Below, piece by piece: positions 25,004 to 33,393 of a DNA stretch of 50,578 nucleotides (position 1 is the first letter of the stretch; each line of letters begins with the position of its first letter). Location: assembly GCA_035316025.1 (NCBI GenBank), contig DATFXL010000127.1, positions 1-50,578 on the forward strand, in the 5' to 3' direction. The notes beneath the pieces are model-generated. The model did no database searches. It saw only the letters and a program-made list of their open reading frames with translations, and was not told where the DNA came from. A program made the position numbers and the translations under genes. Source of the DNA: JALZAA01 sp035316025 (GTDB lineage Bacteria; Actinomycetota; Acidimicrobiia; IMCC26256; JACDBD01).

Positions 25004-26347
25004 TCACGTGAGCAGTTCCTTCGCGACCTCTTCCCACAGCGCGGTACAGAGCGCGAGTGACTCCTGGTCGATGCGCTCGTCGTTGCCGTGGAACATGGTC
25101 GCGTAGTCCTCGAAGGTGAGGCGCTGGCTGAACAGTCCGAAGCCGTAACCGATCGAGCCCGCCCGGCGAAAGAACCGGTTGTCCGTGCCGCCGACCATGA
25201 CGAACGGCACGAGCGCCGAGTCGCCGACCAGCCGCTCGCTGACCGACGAGATCGTGTCCCACAGTGGCGTGTCGACGGGCGACGCCGTCGAAGGGTCGTC
25301 GTTGCCCTCGATCTCGACGGCGGGATGGAGGTCGCCAAGGGCCTCGCGCAGGTGGTGGTGGACGTCCTCCTCGGTCTCGCCGGGAAGGGTGCGGATGTCG
25401 ACCTGGATATCGACCTGGTCGGGGATCACGTTGGTCTTCGTCCCGCCGTGAATGACGGTCGGCGCGAACGTCGTGTGCGTGCACGAGTACACGACGCGCG
25501 ACAGGCCGAGCGGGAGCGTCCCGGCGAAGTCGCGCAGCTCCTCGTCCTTCAGGAGGGCGTCACGGAACTCGGGCGGGTAGTTCATGCCCTCGACGAACCT
25601 CCGCCACGTGTCGTGGATCCGGGTCGGCGGCCGGTACTCGTGGAGTCGCCGGACGACCTCCGCCGCGGTCACGACGGCGTTGTCGGTACGGAACGGCTGT
25701 GACGCGTGCCCGGGGGTCCCGCGCACCGTGAGCTTCGACCAGTATGTGCCCTTCTCGTCGACCATCACCGGGAGGCGGGTCCCGCCCGCCGTTGGGATGC
25801 GGAAGCCGCCCGACTCGGTCAGCACGTAGTCGGCGTAGACGGCGTCGCGCTCGTTCTCGACGAGCCACTTCGCGCCCCAGGTGCCGAGCGCCTCTTCGTC
25901 GGCGACGGCGAGGTAGATGAGGGTGCCGCGCGGCTTGAAGCCGGAGTCGGCGAGGCGGCGGAATGCGAGGGCCATCGTGGCGGTCTCGTTCAGCATGTCG
26001 ACGGCGCCACGGCCCCACACGAACCCATCGACGATCTCGGCGCCGAAGGGGTCCCGGCTCCACCCGTCCGGGTTCACCGGCACCACGTCCGTGTGGCCCA
26101 TGAGCAACAGGGACGGCGCCTGCGGATCGCTCCCCTCGATGCGGGCGACGAGGCTGGCGCGGCCGGGCTGAGGCTCGTAGCGCTCGAGGTCGAGCCCCGC
26201 GCCCTCGAGGTAGTTCCCGAGCAGGGCGACATTCTTGGTCTCCTGGCCCGACTGGACTCGGCCGTCGTTCACGCACTGGTTGCGGATCAGCTGCCGCAGA
26301 AGCTCGGTCGCATCCGCGGTCGTGTCGTCGTCTGCTCGGCTTCCCAC
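25004..26347 (-). CDS. M20-family metallopeptidase
   Basis: A 447-residue zinc peptidase. Metal and catalytic motifs are LLLMGHTDVVPV (His, catalytic Asp), GRGAVDM (bridging Asp) and VADEEALGTWG (general base Glu plus ligand Glu), with a dimerisation domain at roughly 190-310 (LTVRGTPGHASQPF) and the late His near MFHGNDERI. Relatives remove N-acyl groups or cleave dipeptides; specificity cannot be told. The GTG start lies 6 nt after TAGGGT. Confidence 0.92.
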   Translation of the reverse strand: MGSRADDDTTADATELLRQLIRNQCVNDGRVQSGQETKNVALLGNYLEGAGLDLERYEPQPGRASLVARIEGSDPQAPSLLLMGHTDVVPVNPDGWSRDPFGAEIVDGFVWGRGAVDMLNETATMALAFRRLADSGFKPRGTLIYLAVADEEALGTWGAKWLVENERDAVYADYVLTESGGFRIPTAGGTRLPVMVDEKGTYWSKLTVRGTPGHASQPFRTDNAVVTAAEVVRRLHEYRPPTRIHDTWRRFVEGMNYPPEFRDALLKDEELRDFAGTLPLGLSRVVYSCTHTTFAPTVIHGGTKTNVIPDQVDIQVDIRTLPGETEEDVHHHLREALGDLHPAVEIEGNDDPSTASPVDTPLWDTISSVSERLVGDSALVPFVMVGGTDNRFFRRAGSIGYGFGLFSQRLTFEDYATMFHGNDERIDQESLALCTALWEEVAKELLT

Positions 26348-26353
26348 GATGCG

Positions 26354-26359
26354 ACCCTA
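26354..26359 (-). promoter_or_regulatory. -10 box of leaderless M20 peptidase gene
   Basis: TAGGGT on the minus strand, 6 nt from the GTG at 26347. Confidence 0.55.
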
Positions 26360-26365
26360 GGTCGG

Positions 26366-27607
26366 TCAGGAGACGGGGGCGACCGTGTAGATGAGCCGGC
26401 CATGCTCCCGGTGGCGCTCGGCCCGGCCCTCCAGCACGAGGTGCTCGAGGTGGGCGAACGTCTCGCTTTCGGCCATGACGCCCCAGTGCTTGGGTGGGAA
26501 CAGCTCGTGGGACAGGTCCTGCACGCTGGCCGGCCCGAGGGCCGAGGACGCGGCGGCGAGGAGCTCCATGCGCTCGTGGTGGTGCCGCTTGATCGCCTCG
26601 ACGCGACCGGGGACGTCGTCGAACGGGTGACCGTGGGCGGGGAGGCCGAGCCGCACACCGGGCAGGGCGCCGACGAGGTCGAGCGTGGCGATGTAGCTGC
26701 GGAGGGCGTCGGCGCCGTTGCCCACGCCCGACACGTGCGGCGTGATCGACGGCAAGACGTGGTCGCCGGAGAGGAGAATCCCGTGCTCCGCGTCGTAGAG
26801 GCACAGGTGGTCGAGGGTGTGGCCGGGCGTGTGCAGCGATGTCCACTCACGCCCCGCGAGGTGCACCGGCTCGCCGTGGCGGACGCGCCGCGACGGGTCC
26901 GGCGGCGTGAACAGCATGCTCAGCGCACGGATCATCACCCGGCGCCGGAACGGCGGCATCGGGTGCTTGCTGCCGCCCCACGGAGTCTCGCCGCCCCACG
27001 GGACGGACTGACGCTGGCGTTCGACGCTCGGGTCGTCGAGCAGCGGGTCGCCGGTCTGCCGGTCGCGATCGCCGCCCTCGACGTCGGCGACGGTAGGCAA
27101 CTCGTCAGGCGACACGTCGACCGTCTCGGCGACGGCGGCGGCGTCGCGCTCGAGCTGCTCGGCCTCACGCTGCGACAGGCGCGCCTGCTGCTTACGCAGC
27201 TTGCGGTCGAGCGACCACGTCGTGAACGCGCGATGCGCGATCAGCTCGGCGCGCGCTTCACGCGCGACGCGACCCGCGCCGCCGAAGTGGTCGGGATGTG
27301 AGTGCGTCACGACGACGGTGTGGATGTCGCGCAGCTTGAAGCCGGCGGACTTGAGGCGCGTCTTGAGCGCTTTCCACGACTGCGGGCCGGGCAGGCCGGG
27401 ATCGACGACGGCGAGACCGCGCTCGTCGAGGAGGCCGTAGGTGTTCACGTGGCCGAGGCCGGGCATCCAGATCGGGAGCTGCATGCGGAGGATGCCGGGG
27501 GCGACCTCGACGATCTCGTCGCTCGCCCGCTCCTGCTCCTGCTTCCTCGGCTTGCCCGGCCTGGATGCCCCGTCGGGGTCACCCGGCCGCCGCGCCACAT
27601 CGGTCAC
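26366..27607 (-). CDS. Metallo-beta-lactamase-fold hydrolase
   Basis: A 413-residue MBL-fold protein with the dinuclear metal motif THSHPDHFGG, the later HTPGHTLDHLCLY, and Asp in LLSGDHVLPSI. A charged insertion of about 90 residues (roughly 145-235, rich in Arg/Gln/Glu) interrupts the fold. A winged-helix-like C-terminus (SETFAHLEHLVLEGRAERH) is typical of MBL proteins in lipid or xenobiotic pathways. The substrate is unknown. The gene has a leaderless promoter with a TetR-like dyad directly upstream of the -10. Confidence 0.87.
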   Translation of the reverse strand: MTDVARRPGDPDGASRPGKPRKQEQERASDEIVEVAPGILRMQLPIWMPGLGHVNTYGLLDERGLAVVDPGLPGPQSWKALKTRLKSAGFKLRDIHTVVVTHSHPDHFGGAGRVAREARAELIAHRAFTTWSLDRKLRKQQARLSQREAEQLERDAAAVAETVDVSPDELPTVADVEGGDRDRQTGDPLLDDPSVERQRQSVPWGGETPWGGSKHPMPPFRRRVMIRALSMLFTPPDPSRRVRHGEPVHLAGREWTSLHTPGHTLDHLCLYDAEHGILLSGDHVLPSITPHVSGVGNGADALRSYIATLDLVGALPGVRLGLPAHGHPFDDVPGRVEAIKRHHHERMELLAAASSALGPASVQDLSHELFPPKHWGVMAESETFAHLEHLVLEGRAERHREHGRLIYTVAPVS

Positions 27608-27613
27608 GGAGTC

Positions 27614-27619
27614 AGCCTA
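27614..27619 (-). promoter_or_regulatory. -10 box of leaderless MBL gene
   Basis: TAGGCT on the minus strand, 6 nt from the GTG at 27607, abutting the palindrome at 27620-27637. Confidence 0.6.
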
Positions 27620-27637
27620 CTTGACCGTCCGGTCAAG
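27620..27637. promoter_or_regulatory. TetR-type palindromic operator upstream of the MBL gene
   Basis: CTTGACC-GTCC-GGTCAAG is a perfect 18-bp palindrome located between the -10 and the -35 region of the MBL gene. Its TTGACC/GGTCAA arms resemble operators of actinobacterial TetR-family repressors. No tetR gene is adjacent, so the repressor would act in trans. Confidence 0.6.
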
Positions 27638-27665
27638 CCTTTTGGGCGCTGAACCTTGCTTCGCC

Positions 27666-27707
27666 GTCACGAGAACGCGCTCATGCGCTGAGTTTTGTGA
27701 CAACGCA
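27666..27707. repeat. Dispersed hairpin element, copy 2
   Basis: GTCAC (27666-27670) pairs with GTGAC in the right arm, extended by weaker pairs GAGA/TTTT. It shares GTCACGA, ATGCGC and GTGACAACGCA with copy 1 at 9067. It lies just past the end of the amidase gene, so both copies occupy 3' flanks. Confidence 0.45.
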
Positions 27708-27735
27708 GGGGGGCTGGTGGGCGCGGGTGGGGCTC

Positions 27736-29169
27736 CTATTCGTACGCCAGCGGCGCGAACTTCTGCCACGGCCGCACGCGCTCGAGGAGGGCGCCGGCAC
27801 CGAGGCAGAGGGCGTCGCCGTGGCGGACCGTGGCGACCTGGAGCGCGACGGGCAGGCCGTCGACGAGCCCGACGGGGATGCTCGCCGCCGGCTGGCCCGT
27901 CATGTTGAACGGCGCGGTGAACGCCGCCGACAGGCCCATCAGGTTCACCTCGCGGCCGGCGACTCTGCCGTGCAGCGTGCCCTCGGCCCGGAACGCGGTC
28001 GTCGGCGTTGTCGGGGTGAGGAGCACGTCCACATTCGAGAAGATCTTCGCCGACGCGAGCATCAGCTCGTGGCGGCGGCGCACGGCCTTGTAGAGCCCCT
28101 GCGGTCGCAGGTTCAGCATCATCTCGACACCGGCGCGGTGCACGTCGTCGAGGTCGTCGAGGTGTTGGCTCTCGAAGTCGAGATGGAAGGCGGCCGTGTT
28201 GAGCGACGACAGCAAGCCCCACGCGACGCCGGGCTTGGGCAGCTCGACCGGGACATCGACGAGCTCGAGCCCGGCTTCGTCGACGAGCGTCAGCGCGGCG
28301 TCGTGCACGAGCTTCTCGACCTCGGGATCGGTGCCCGCGTGCCCGAGCGTCGACGACCAGGCGACACGCCTGCCGCGCAGTCGCGCCGTCGCCTCACCAG
28401 AGACGACGAGATCCTCGAATGGGACCGGCGGCTTCGGCAGCGACGTCGGGTCGGTCAACGTCGGGCCGGATGTCGCGTCCAGGTAGCGGGCGGCGTCGCG
28501 CACGGAGCGCACGATCGGTCCGTGCACCGACGTCATGGAGGAGTTGAACGGCTCCGGGCCGGCGCCGAGCAACCCGAACGTCGTTTTCATGCCAAACAGG
28601 CCGGAGTAAGACGACGGGATGCGGATGGACCCGCCGCCGTCGCTGCCGGTGCACGCGGGGAACACGCCTGCGGCTACCGACGCCGCCGATCCCCCCGACG
28701 AACCGCCCGGGGTGCGTTCGAGGTTCCACGGGTTTCGCGTCACGCCGTGCAGCCGGCTGTTCGTGTAGCTCACGACACCGTGCTCGGGAGCGGTGGTCAG
28801 CCCGACGAGGACCGCGCCCGCACGGCGCAGCCGCGCCACCTCGGTGCAGTCGAACTCGGCGACGGCACCTGCCTCCGCGTACGGGACGGACGCGTTGGTG
28901 TCGGGCCATCCCTCGACCTGCGCCAGCTCCTTCACGCCCATCGGGATGCCCGCGAACGCCCCCGGGTCCTCGCCGGCCGCGACACGCCGGTCGACCAGGT
29001 CGGCGTCCGCCCGCGCCCGATCGGGATCAAGGAAGCACACCCCGTTGAGTTTCGGGTTCAGCTGCTCGATCCGTGCCAGTGAGACGTCGAGCAGCGTCCG
29101 GGCGTCGAGCTCACCGTTCCGAACACGATCAGCGAGCTCCCATGCGTCGTGCTCCCACAGTTCCGCCAT
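27736..29169 (-). CDS. Amidase-signature-family enzyme
   Basis: A 477-residue amidase with the Ser-Ser-Lys catalytic set: Lys in GIPMGVKELAQVEG near residue 79, and the serine loop TPGGSSGGSAASVAAG at about 150-165 with cis-Ser and nucleophile. GSDGGGSIRIPSSYSG follows in the usual place. Substrates of the family range from fatty amides to nylon oligomers and Glu-tRNA; it lacks the gatB/gatC context, so a GatA role is not supported. ATG start 7 nt after TAGGCT. The frame continues open far upstream but only as a shadow of the genes on the other strand. Confidence 0.92.
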   Translation of the reverse strand: MAELWEHDAWELADRVRNGELDARTLLDVSLARIEQLNPKLNGVCFLDPDRARADADLVDRRVAAGEDPGAFAGIPMGVKELAQVEGWPDTNASVPYAEAGAVAEFDCTEVARLRRAGAVLVGLTTAPEHGVVSYTNSRLHGVTRNPWNLERTPGGSSGGSAASVAAGVFPACTGSDGGGSIRIPSSYSGLFGMKTTFGLLGAGPEPFNSSMTSVHGPIVRSVRDAARYLDATSGPTLTDPTSLPKPPVPFEDLVVSGEATARLRGRRVAWSSTLGHAGTDPEVEKLVHDAALTLVDEAGLELVDVPVELPKPGVAWGLLSSLNTAAFHLDFESQHLDDLDDVHRAGVEMMLNLRPQGLYKAVRRRHELMLASAKIFSNVDVLLTPTTPTTAFRAEGTLHGRVAGREVNLMGLSAAFTAPFNMTGQPAASIPVGLVDGLPVALQVATVRHGDALCLGAGALLERVRPWQKFAPLAYE

Positions 29170-29176
29170 GTCGGTG

Positions 29177-29182
29177 AGCCTA
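29177..29182 (-). promoter_or_regulatory. -10 box of leaderless amidase gene
   Basis: TAGGCT on the minus strand, 7 nt from the ATG at 29169. Confidence 0.55.
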
Positions 29183-29241
29183 GCTACGGGTGCCCCACGG
29201 CGATCATCTCGCGTCGAGGTCGAGTCACTGGAGCGAGATGT

Positions 29242-29247
29242 TAGGTT
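29242..29247 (+). promoter_or_regulatory. -10 box upstream of the unknown protein gene at 29256
   Basis: TAGGTT with 8 nt to the ATG at 29256. Confidence 0.45.
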
Positions 29248-29255
29248 CGCCGTCG

Positions 29256-29744
29256 ATGCGCACCGCGAGCGCGGTCTGGCGCTCGTCCCCCGAGCTCGTG
29301 CTCGCCCTCGACGAGCACTTCGGGCCCCCGGTCGACAGTTACGTGAACGGCTCGCAGACGTGGCTTCGGGACAACGGTCCCGGAGGCGTGACCCTGGAGT
29401 GGCGCTTGCATCCGGTGGCCGCGTACCGCCCCGCCGCCGGGCTGTCGCACTACGACCTCTGGGAGCGGGTGGTTGCCCAGCTGCGCGCCGGTACCGATCC
29501 GGGCGCCCTCGCACTCGGTGAGGAGCCCCGCGCCCTCGACTCGCTTTGGGAAGGACTCGAGGCGTTCGCCGCGTACGGCGACGAGGTCGAGCCGGCGACG
29601 CTCGCGCAGGCGGCGTCGACGGCGATCGGCCGGGGGCCCGACGCCGCTGGTCTCGTCGACCATGACCGCGTCGGCGAGGCCTGGGAACGGGCGCGCGGCG
29701 ACGTGTCGATCGTCGGGCTGCTGCTGGAAGAGCTCCGCGTGTGA
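29256..29744 (+). CDS. Hypothetical protein
   Basis: A 162-residue protein that I do not recognise. It is soluble, acidic and mostly helical. Features are PPVDSYVNGSQTWLRDNG near residue 28 and a later Asp/Glu/Ala-rich region. I chose the ATG at 29256 because the TAGGTT box lies 8 nt upstream; an earlier in-frame ATG (29190) would place the N-terminus over the amidase promoter. It precedes the orotate-phosphoribosyltransferase-like gene by 25 nt, so they may be co-transcribed. Confidence 0.55.
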   Translation: MRTASAVWRSSPELVLALDEHFGPPVDSYVNGSQTWLRDNGPGGVTLEWRLHPVAAYRPAAGLSHYDLWERVVAQLRAGTDPGALALGEEPRALDSLWEGLEAFAAYGDEVEPATLAQAASTAIGRGPDAAGLVDHDRVGEAWERARGDVSIVGLLLEELRV

Positions 29745-29769
29745 TGCGCGGCGTGCCAAGCTCGGGTTG

Positions 29770-30294
29770 ATGAACAGGGAGGAGCTGGCTCGGACGATCT
29801 ACGAGCGCACGCACCTCACCGGGACCTTCCGGTTGCGATCGGGTGCGATCAGCAGCGAGTACTTCGACAAGTACCTCTTCGAGTCCGACCCGTGGTTGCT
29901 GCGCGAGATCGGCGACGCGCTGGTGCCGTTGGTGCCGCCCGCCACCGACGCACTCGCCGGCCTCGAGCTCGGCGGAGTACCGCTGGCGACGATCCTGTCG
30001 CAGGTCACGGGACTGCCGGCGCTGTTCGTGCGCAAGGAGGCGAAGACGTACGGGACGTGCCGGCTCGCCGAAGGTGGTGAGCTCGACGGTCTGCGCCTCA
30101 CGGTGGTCGAGGACGTCGTGACCTCGGGCGGCCAGGTCGTCACCTCCTGCGGCGACCTGCGCGAGCGGGGCGGGATCGTCGAGGACGCCGTGTGCGTCAT
30201 CGACCGCGAGGCGGGCGGCGCCAAGAACCTCGCCGATGTCGACGTCGTGCTGCGCGCCCTCTACACGATGACCGAGCTCGAGAACGCCAGCTAA
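29770..30294 (+). CDS. Orotate phosphoribosyltransferase-like protein
   Basis: A 174-residue type I phosphoribosyltransferase resembling PyrE. The PRPP-binding motif is VVEDVVTSGGQV near residue 113, FVRKEAKTYGT provides the Lys-rich loop, and LTGTFRLRSGAISSEYFDKY resembles the orotate-binding N-terminus. True PyrE makes OMP; without other pyrimidine genes nearby the base could differ, so I leave the gene symbol blank. The ATG at 29770 lies 25 nt after the preceding gene. The stop overlaps the convergent Nudix gene by 4 nt. Confidence 0.82.
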   Translation: MNREELARTIYERTHLTGTFRLRSGAISSEYFDKYLFESDPWLLREIGDALVPLVPPATDALAGLELGGVPLATILSQVTGLPALFVRKEAKTYGTCRLAEGGELDGLRLTVVEDVVTSGGQVVTSCGDLRERGGIVEDAVCVIDREAGGAKNLADVDVVLRALYTMTELENAS

Positions 30295-30974
30295 GGCTGG
30301 CGCCAAGGGGGGGTGCGGGGCGGGTCGAAGTCGGCGGGACGCGTCTCGCCGGCGATGGCGGCGAACGCGGTGTCGACCCACCGGACGCCGCCGGCGAGGG
30401 GCTGCGGAAGCTGGGCTCGGGCGAAGAATCCCACGCGGCGCGTCTCCAGAGGGTGGCCGCGGAGCTCGCCGCCGAGCATGCGACAGTGGAACACCAACGA
30501 GTACAGCGGGACGCGCGCGAAGCCCAGGCGGAGGCCGTCGAACACGGCGATGAGCGCCACTGGCTCGACCTCGATGCCCGTCTCCTCGTAGACCTCCTTC
30601 ACCGCCACTTCCGAAGGCGAGTACCCGACGTCGGCCCAGCCGACGGGGTACAGCCACACCCCGGAATCGGCGCGCTGGGTGAGCAGGATCTCGCCGGCGT
30701 CGTTGCCGACGACGGCGGCGACGGCGACCTTGGGCGTCACGTACCCGGCGACGCCCTCGCCCACCGACACCAGCCACTCCTCGAACAGGGCGTCGCTCTC
30801 GGCCTCGTCGATGGCGGCGGCGCGGATGTCGGCCGCCACCTTCAGCACCTCCTGGAACCGCTCCTTCTCGTACAGGCTCTGCGTGAAGCCGAGGCCGGTG
30901 CGAGCGATGCCGGCGAGCGACTCTCCCCAGCGCAGGAGATCGGCGGCGGAGACGGCGAAAGGCTCGGCGGACAT
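30291..30974 (-). CDS. Nudix hydrolase with N-terminal helical domain
   Basis: A 227-residue protein with an N-terminal helical domain (about 1-80) seen in Nudix proteins of the NUDIX-N type and a C-terminal Nudix fold. The Nudix box is GWADVGYSPSEVAVKEVYEE followed by TGIEV. Compared with G-x5-E-x7-RE-U-x-EE-x-GU, the Glu at position 7 is Tyr and the Arg is Lys, while the metal-binding Glu pair in VYEE is kept. It could cleave ADP-ribose or similar diphosphates; activity is uncertain because of these changes. ATG start 8 nt after TAGGCT. Confidence 0.83.
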   Translation of the reverse strand: MSAEPFAVSAADLLRWGESLAGIARTGLGFTQSLYEKERFQEVLKVAADIRAAAIDEAESDALFEEWLVSVGEGVAGYVTPKVAVAAVVGNDAGEILLTQRADSGVWLYPVGWADVGYSPSEVAVKEVYEETGIEVEPVALIAVFDGLRLGFARVPLYSLVFHCRMLGGELRGHPLETRRVGFFARAQLPQPLAGGVRWVDTAFAAIAGETRPADFDPPRTPPWRQP

Positions 30975-30982
30975 TCCGGTCG

Positions 30983-30988
30983 AGCCTA
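30983..30988 (-). promoter_or_regulatory. -10 box of leaderless Nudix gene
   Basis: TAGGCT on the minus strand, 8 nt from the ATG at 30974. Confidence 0.45.
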
Positions 30989-30998
30989 CGACCGGGGA

Positions 30999-33239
30999 CT
31001 AGGCCGGCTCGGGCAGCCAGTACTCGCTCGTGAGGCGCGCGAGCAGCGTTGCCTTGAGCTGATCGAGTGTCAGCTGCTTCATGATCTTGTCCCCGGAGGT
31101 TTGCACGTAGAAGACGTCGACGACTCGGTCCCCGAGCGTCGAGACCTTCGCCGTGCGGACGTCGACGCCGAGGTCGGCGAACGTCGACGCGACCTGGGCG
31201 AGAAGGCCGACGTGGTCAGGCGCGTGCACTTCGAGCACAGTCGCGCTCGGCGATGCGTCCTGGTCGATCACGATCGCCACGTCGCCCGGATCGGGGATCC
31301 GGTAGCGGCGGATGCGCGCCCGCAGCTGTTCTGCCAACGGCAACTCGCCCCGGAGCGCGGCGCGCAGCGCCGTCGCGACCGCCTCGCGGCCCTCGGGCTC
31401 GGCCAACCGCCCGAACCGGTCGGCGCCGTCGAAGACCTCGAGCGCCATGCCGTCGGCGATGTACCCGGCGGCATCCCGGATGTCGAAACCGAACAGCGTC
31501 AGTACGCCGGCGACGCGCGCCAGCAGCCCAGTCCGGTCCGGCGCCGCGACCGCGCACTCGACCAGGCCGTCGTCGCGGGCGCTCCAATCGATCGCGAGCT
31601 CCCGCCGTGCGAGCAGGGCGCGGTGTCGTTCGAGCGTCTCGCGGCGGTGGGCGTCCAGTCCGGCGCCGACGACGCCCAGCTCGAGCAGGTTGTCCGTCTT
31701 CACGTACAGCTCTCGAACGAGCGCCGCCTTCGTGGGTCCCCACGCCGCCGGACTGGTGGCGCGGGAGTCGCCGATGGTGAGCGCGTACAGCAGGTCGAGG
31801 CGGTCGCTGGTGCCGACGCGACGCCCGAAGCGAGTGATCGTCGTCTCCTCTGAGAGGTCGCGCCGGGTCGCGGTCTCGGCGAGAGCAAGGTGGTTGCGAA
31901 CGAGCCAGTCGAGGGTCGTCACGCCGTCCTCGTCCACTTGGATGCGGCGGGCGAGGCGGACGGCGGCCTCGGCCCCGACGACGGAGTGGTCGCCGTCCAT
32001 CCCCTTCCCGAGATCGTGGAGGAGCGCGGCCAGGAGCAGCAGGTCGGCGCGGGCCCGACGGGCGACTTCTCCGTCGAAGCCGTCGTCGTCCAGCAACAGT
32101 GCGCACTCCGCCACCGCCTCGAGGAGATGTCGGTCGACGGTGAACCGGTGATAGGCGTTGCGCTGCGGGAGCGACCGGATGCGGTCCCATTCGGGCAGGA
32201 GACGCGCGAGCACACCGGCCTGGTCGAGCGCCTCGAAGACGGGAACAGCGCCGCGGCCGGCTCGGAGCAGGGCGACGAACGCGTCGCGTGCGTCGGCGTC
32301 CCATGTCATGTCGCCGATGCGCTGCGAGCGCTCGAGCGACGCACGGTCGAAGGGCGCGTTCAACTCAGCGGCTGCGGCCGCGGCACGCAGGAGGAGCTTG
32401 CCGTCGAGATGCGCGTCGGCGGAGAACGCTACGCACCCGTCGCGTACGACGACGCCGTCGCCGAGGTCGCGGTCGCGGCGTGAGAGCCGCCCGAGCGGGC
32501 CACGCTGCGTGTCGTCGAGGCGGGCGAACACGTCGGCTACGAGCCAGGCGACAGTGCGCGCCGCGGCCGCGAGGTCGCGCACGAGCGCGTCGGCGTCGAC
32601 AGCACCGATCTCGGCCGCGACGGCGTCCTGCTCCTGGAGTGTGAGCACGTCGGTCCGGCTCTTCGTCACGCGCTGTAGCGCGACGCGGGCGTCGAGCAGG
32701 CGCTCGTTCGCCGCGGCTACGCGGGCCGGGTCACCCGGACTCAGGTACCCATGGTCGACGAGCACCTCGAGCCCGCCTGGCTTGCCGAGCGTCCATCCCG
32801 CCCACGACAGGGACTGCAGATCGCGCAATCCGCCGCCGGCGTCCTTGAGGTGGGGCTCGAGCATCTCGGCGAGCAGGCCGAACTTCCGGCGCCGGGCGTC
32901 GGCGGCCGACCGGAGATCGTCGACGAGGCGGGCCCGGCGCCGCCCCGCGAGGCCGCGGATACGCCCTACGAGGTCGGCGAAGAGCGCGCCGTCGCCCGTG
33001 ACAAGACGAGCGTCGAGCATCGCCGTCAACGCGTGCAGGTCGCCCTCTGCGAGCGCGACCTCTTGCTTCACGGTATTGACCGCGTGACCGAGCACGAAGC
33101 CGGCGTCCCACAGGGGATACCAGAGCCGCTCGGCGACGCCGCCCACGTCGGCGGCGCCGTCGTGGACGAGCACGACGTCCACGTCGGAGCCGGGGCACAG
33201 CTCGCGCCGGCCGTACGACCCGACCCCCACGAGTGCCAT
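30999..33239 (-). CDS. glnD: [Protein-PII] uridylyl/adenylyl-transferase GlnD, N-terminus unresolved
   Basis: A bifunctional PII-modifying enzyme. The nucleotidyltransferase motif GSYGRRELCPGSDVD begins 6 residues after the first ATG, an HD domain contains LLLLAALLHDLGKGMDGDHS, and two C-terminal ACT domains contain DRTGLLARVAGVL and APDHVGLLAQVAS. In actinobacteria the enzyme adenylylates GlnK. From ATG 33239 it has 746 residues, but the same frame continues upstream with GlnD-like sequence (SELRSARDRLVADRARRG) to about 33390. No ATG, GTG or TTG occurs in any frame between 33240 and the glnK stop at 33394. The true start may be GTC 33389, CTG 33374 or a recoding event. It is the last gene of amtB-glnK-glnD. 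Confidence 0.92.
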   Translation of the reverse strand: MALVGVGSYGRRELCPGSDVDVVLVHDGAADVGGVAERLWYPLWDAGFVLGHAVNTVKQEVALAEGDLHALTAMLDARLVTGDGALFADLVGRIRGLAGRRRARLVDDLRSAADARRRKFGLLAEMLEPHLKDAGGGLRDLQSLSWAGWTLGKPGGLEVLVDHGYLSPGDPARVAAANERLLDARVALQRVTKSRTDVLTLQEQDAVAAEIGAVDADALVRDLAAAARTVAWLVADVFARLDDTQRGPLGRLSRRDRDLGDGVVVRDGCVAFSADAHLDGKLLLRAAAAAAELNAPFDRASLERSQRIGDMTWDADARDAFVALLRAGRGAVPVFEALDQAGVLARLLPEWDRIRSLPQRNAYHRFTVDRHLLEAVAECALLLDDDGFDGEVARRARADLLLLAALLHDLGKGMDGDHSVVGAEAAVRLARRIQVDEDGVTTLDWLVRNHLALAETATRRDLSEETTITRFGRRVGTSDRLDLLYALTIGDSRATSPAAWGPTKAALVRELYVKTDNLLELGVVGAGLDAHRRETLERHRALLARRELAIDWSARDDGLVECAVAAPDRTGLLARVAGVLTLFGFDIRDAAGYIADGMALEVFDGADRFGRLAEPEGREAVATALRAALRGELPLAEQLRARIRRYRIPDPGDVAIVIDQDASPSATVLEVHAPDHVGLLAQVASTFADLGVDVRTAKVSTLGDRVVDVFYVQTSGDKIMKQLTLDQLKATLLARLTSEYWLPEPA

Positions 33240-33393
33240 CCGCCCGCCGGCGCCAGCGAGCGCGTCCGCGAGCGCGCCGGTCAGCGACGCGTCCAGGAGT
33301 TCCGAGAGCGCCTGTCCGAATGCCGCGCCGCGACGGGCGCGATCGGCGACGAGACGATCGCGCGCCGAGCGCAGCTCGGAGGCGGCGACGGGG

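Noticed and set aside
25706..27301. 531-residue plus-strand frame across the M20 and MBL genes
   Set aside because: Antisense shadow of two genes with clear metal motifs; composition is typical of high-GC complementary frames.
27736..29169. GatA subunit of Glu-tRNA(Gln) amidotransferase
   Set aside because: No gatB or gatC nearby; generic amidase-signature features only.
27736..30777. Very long minus-strand frame (about 1000 codons) including the amidase
   Set aside because: Only the part from ATG 29169 is amidase; the upstream extension is an Arg/Pro-rich shadow of genes on the plus strand, and a leaderless promoter marks the true start.
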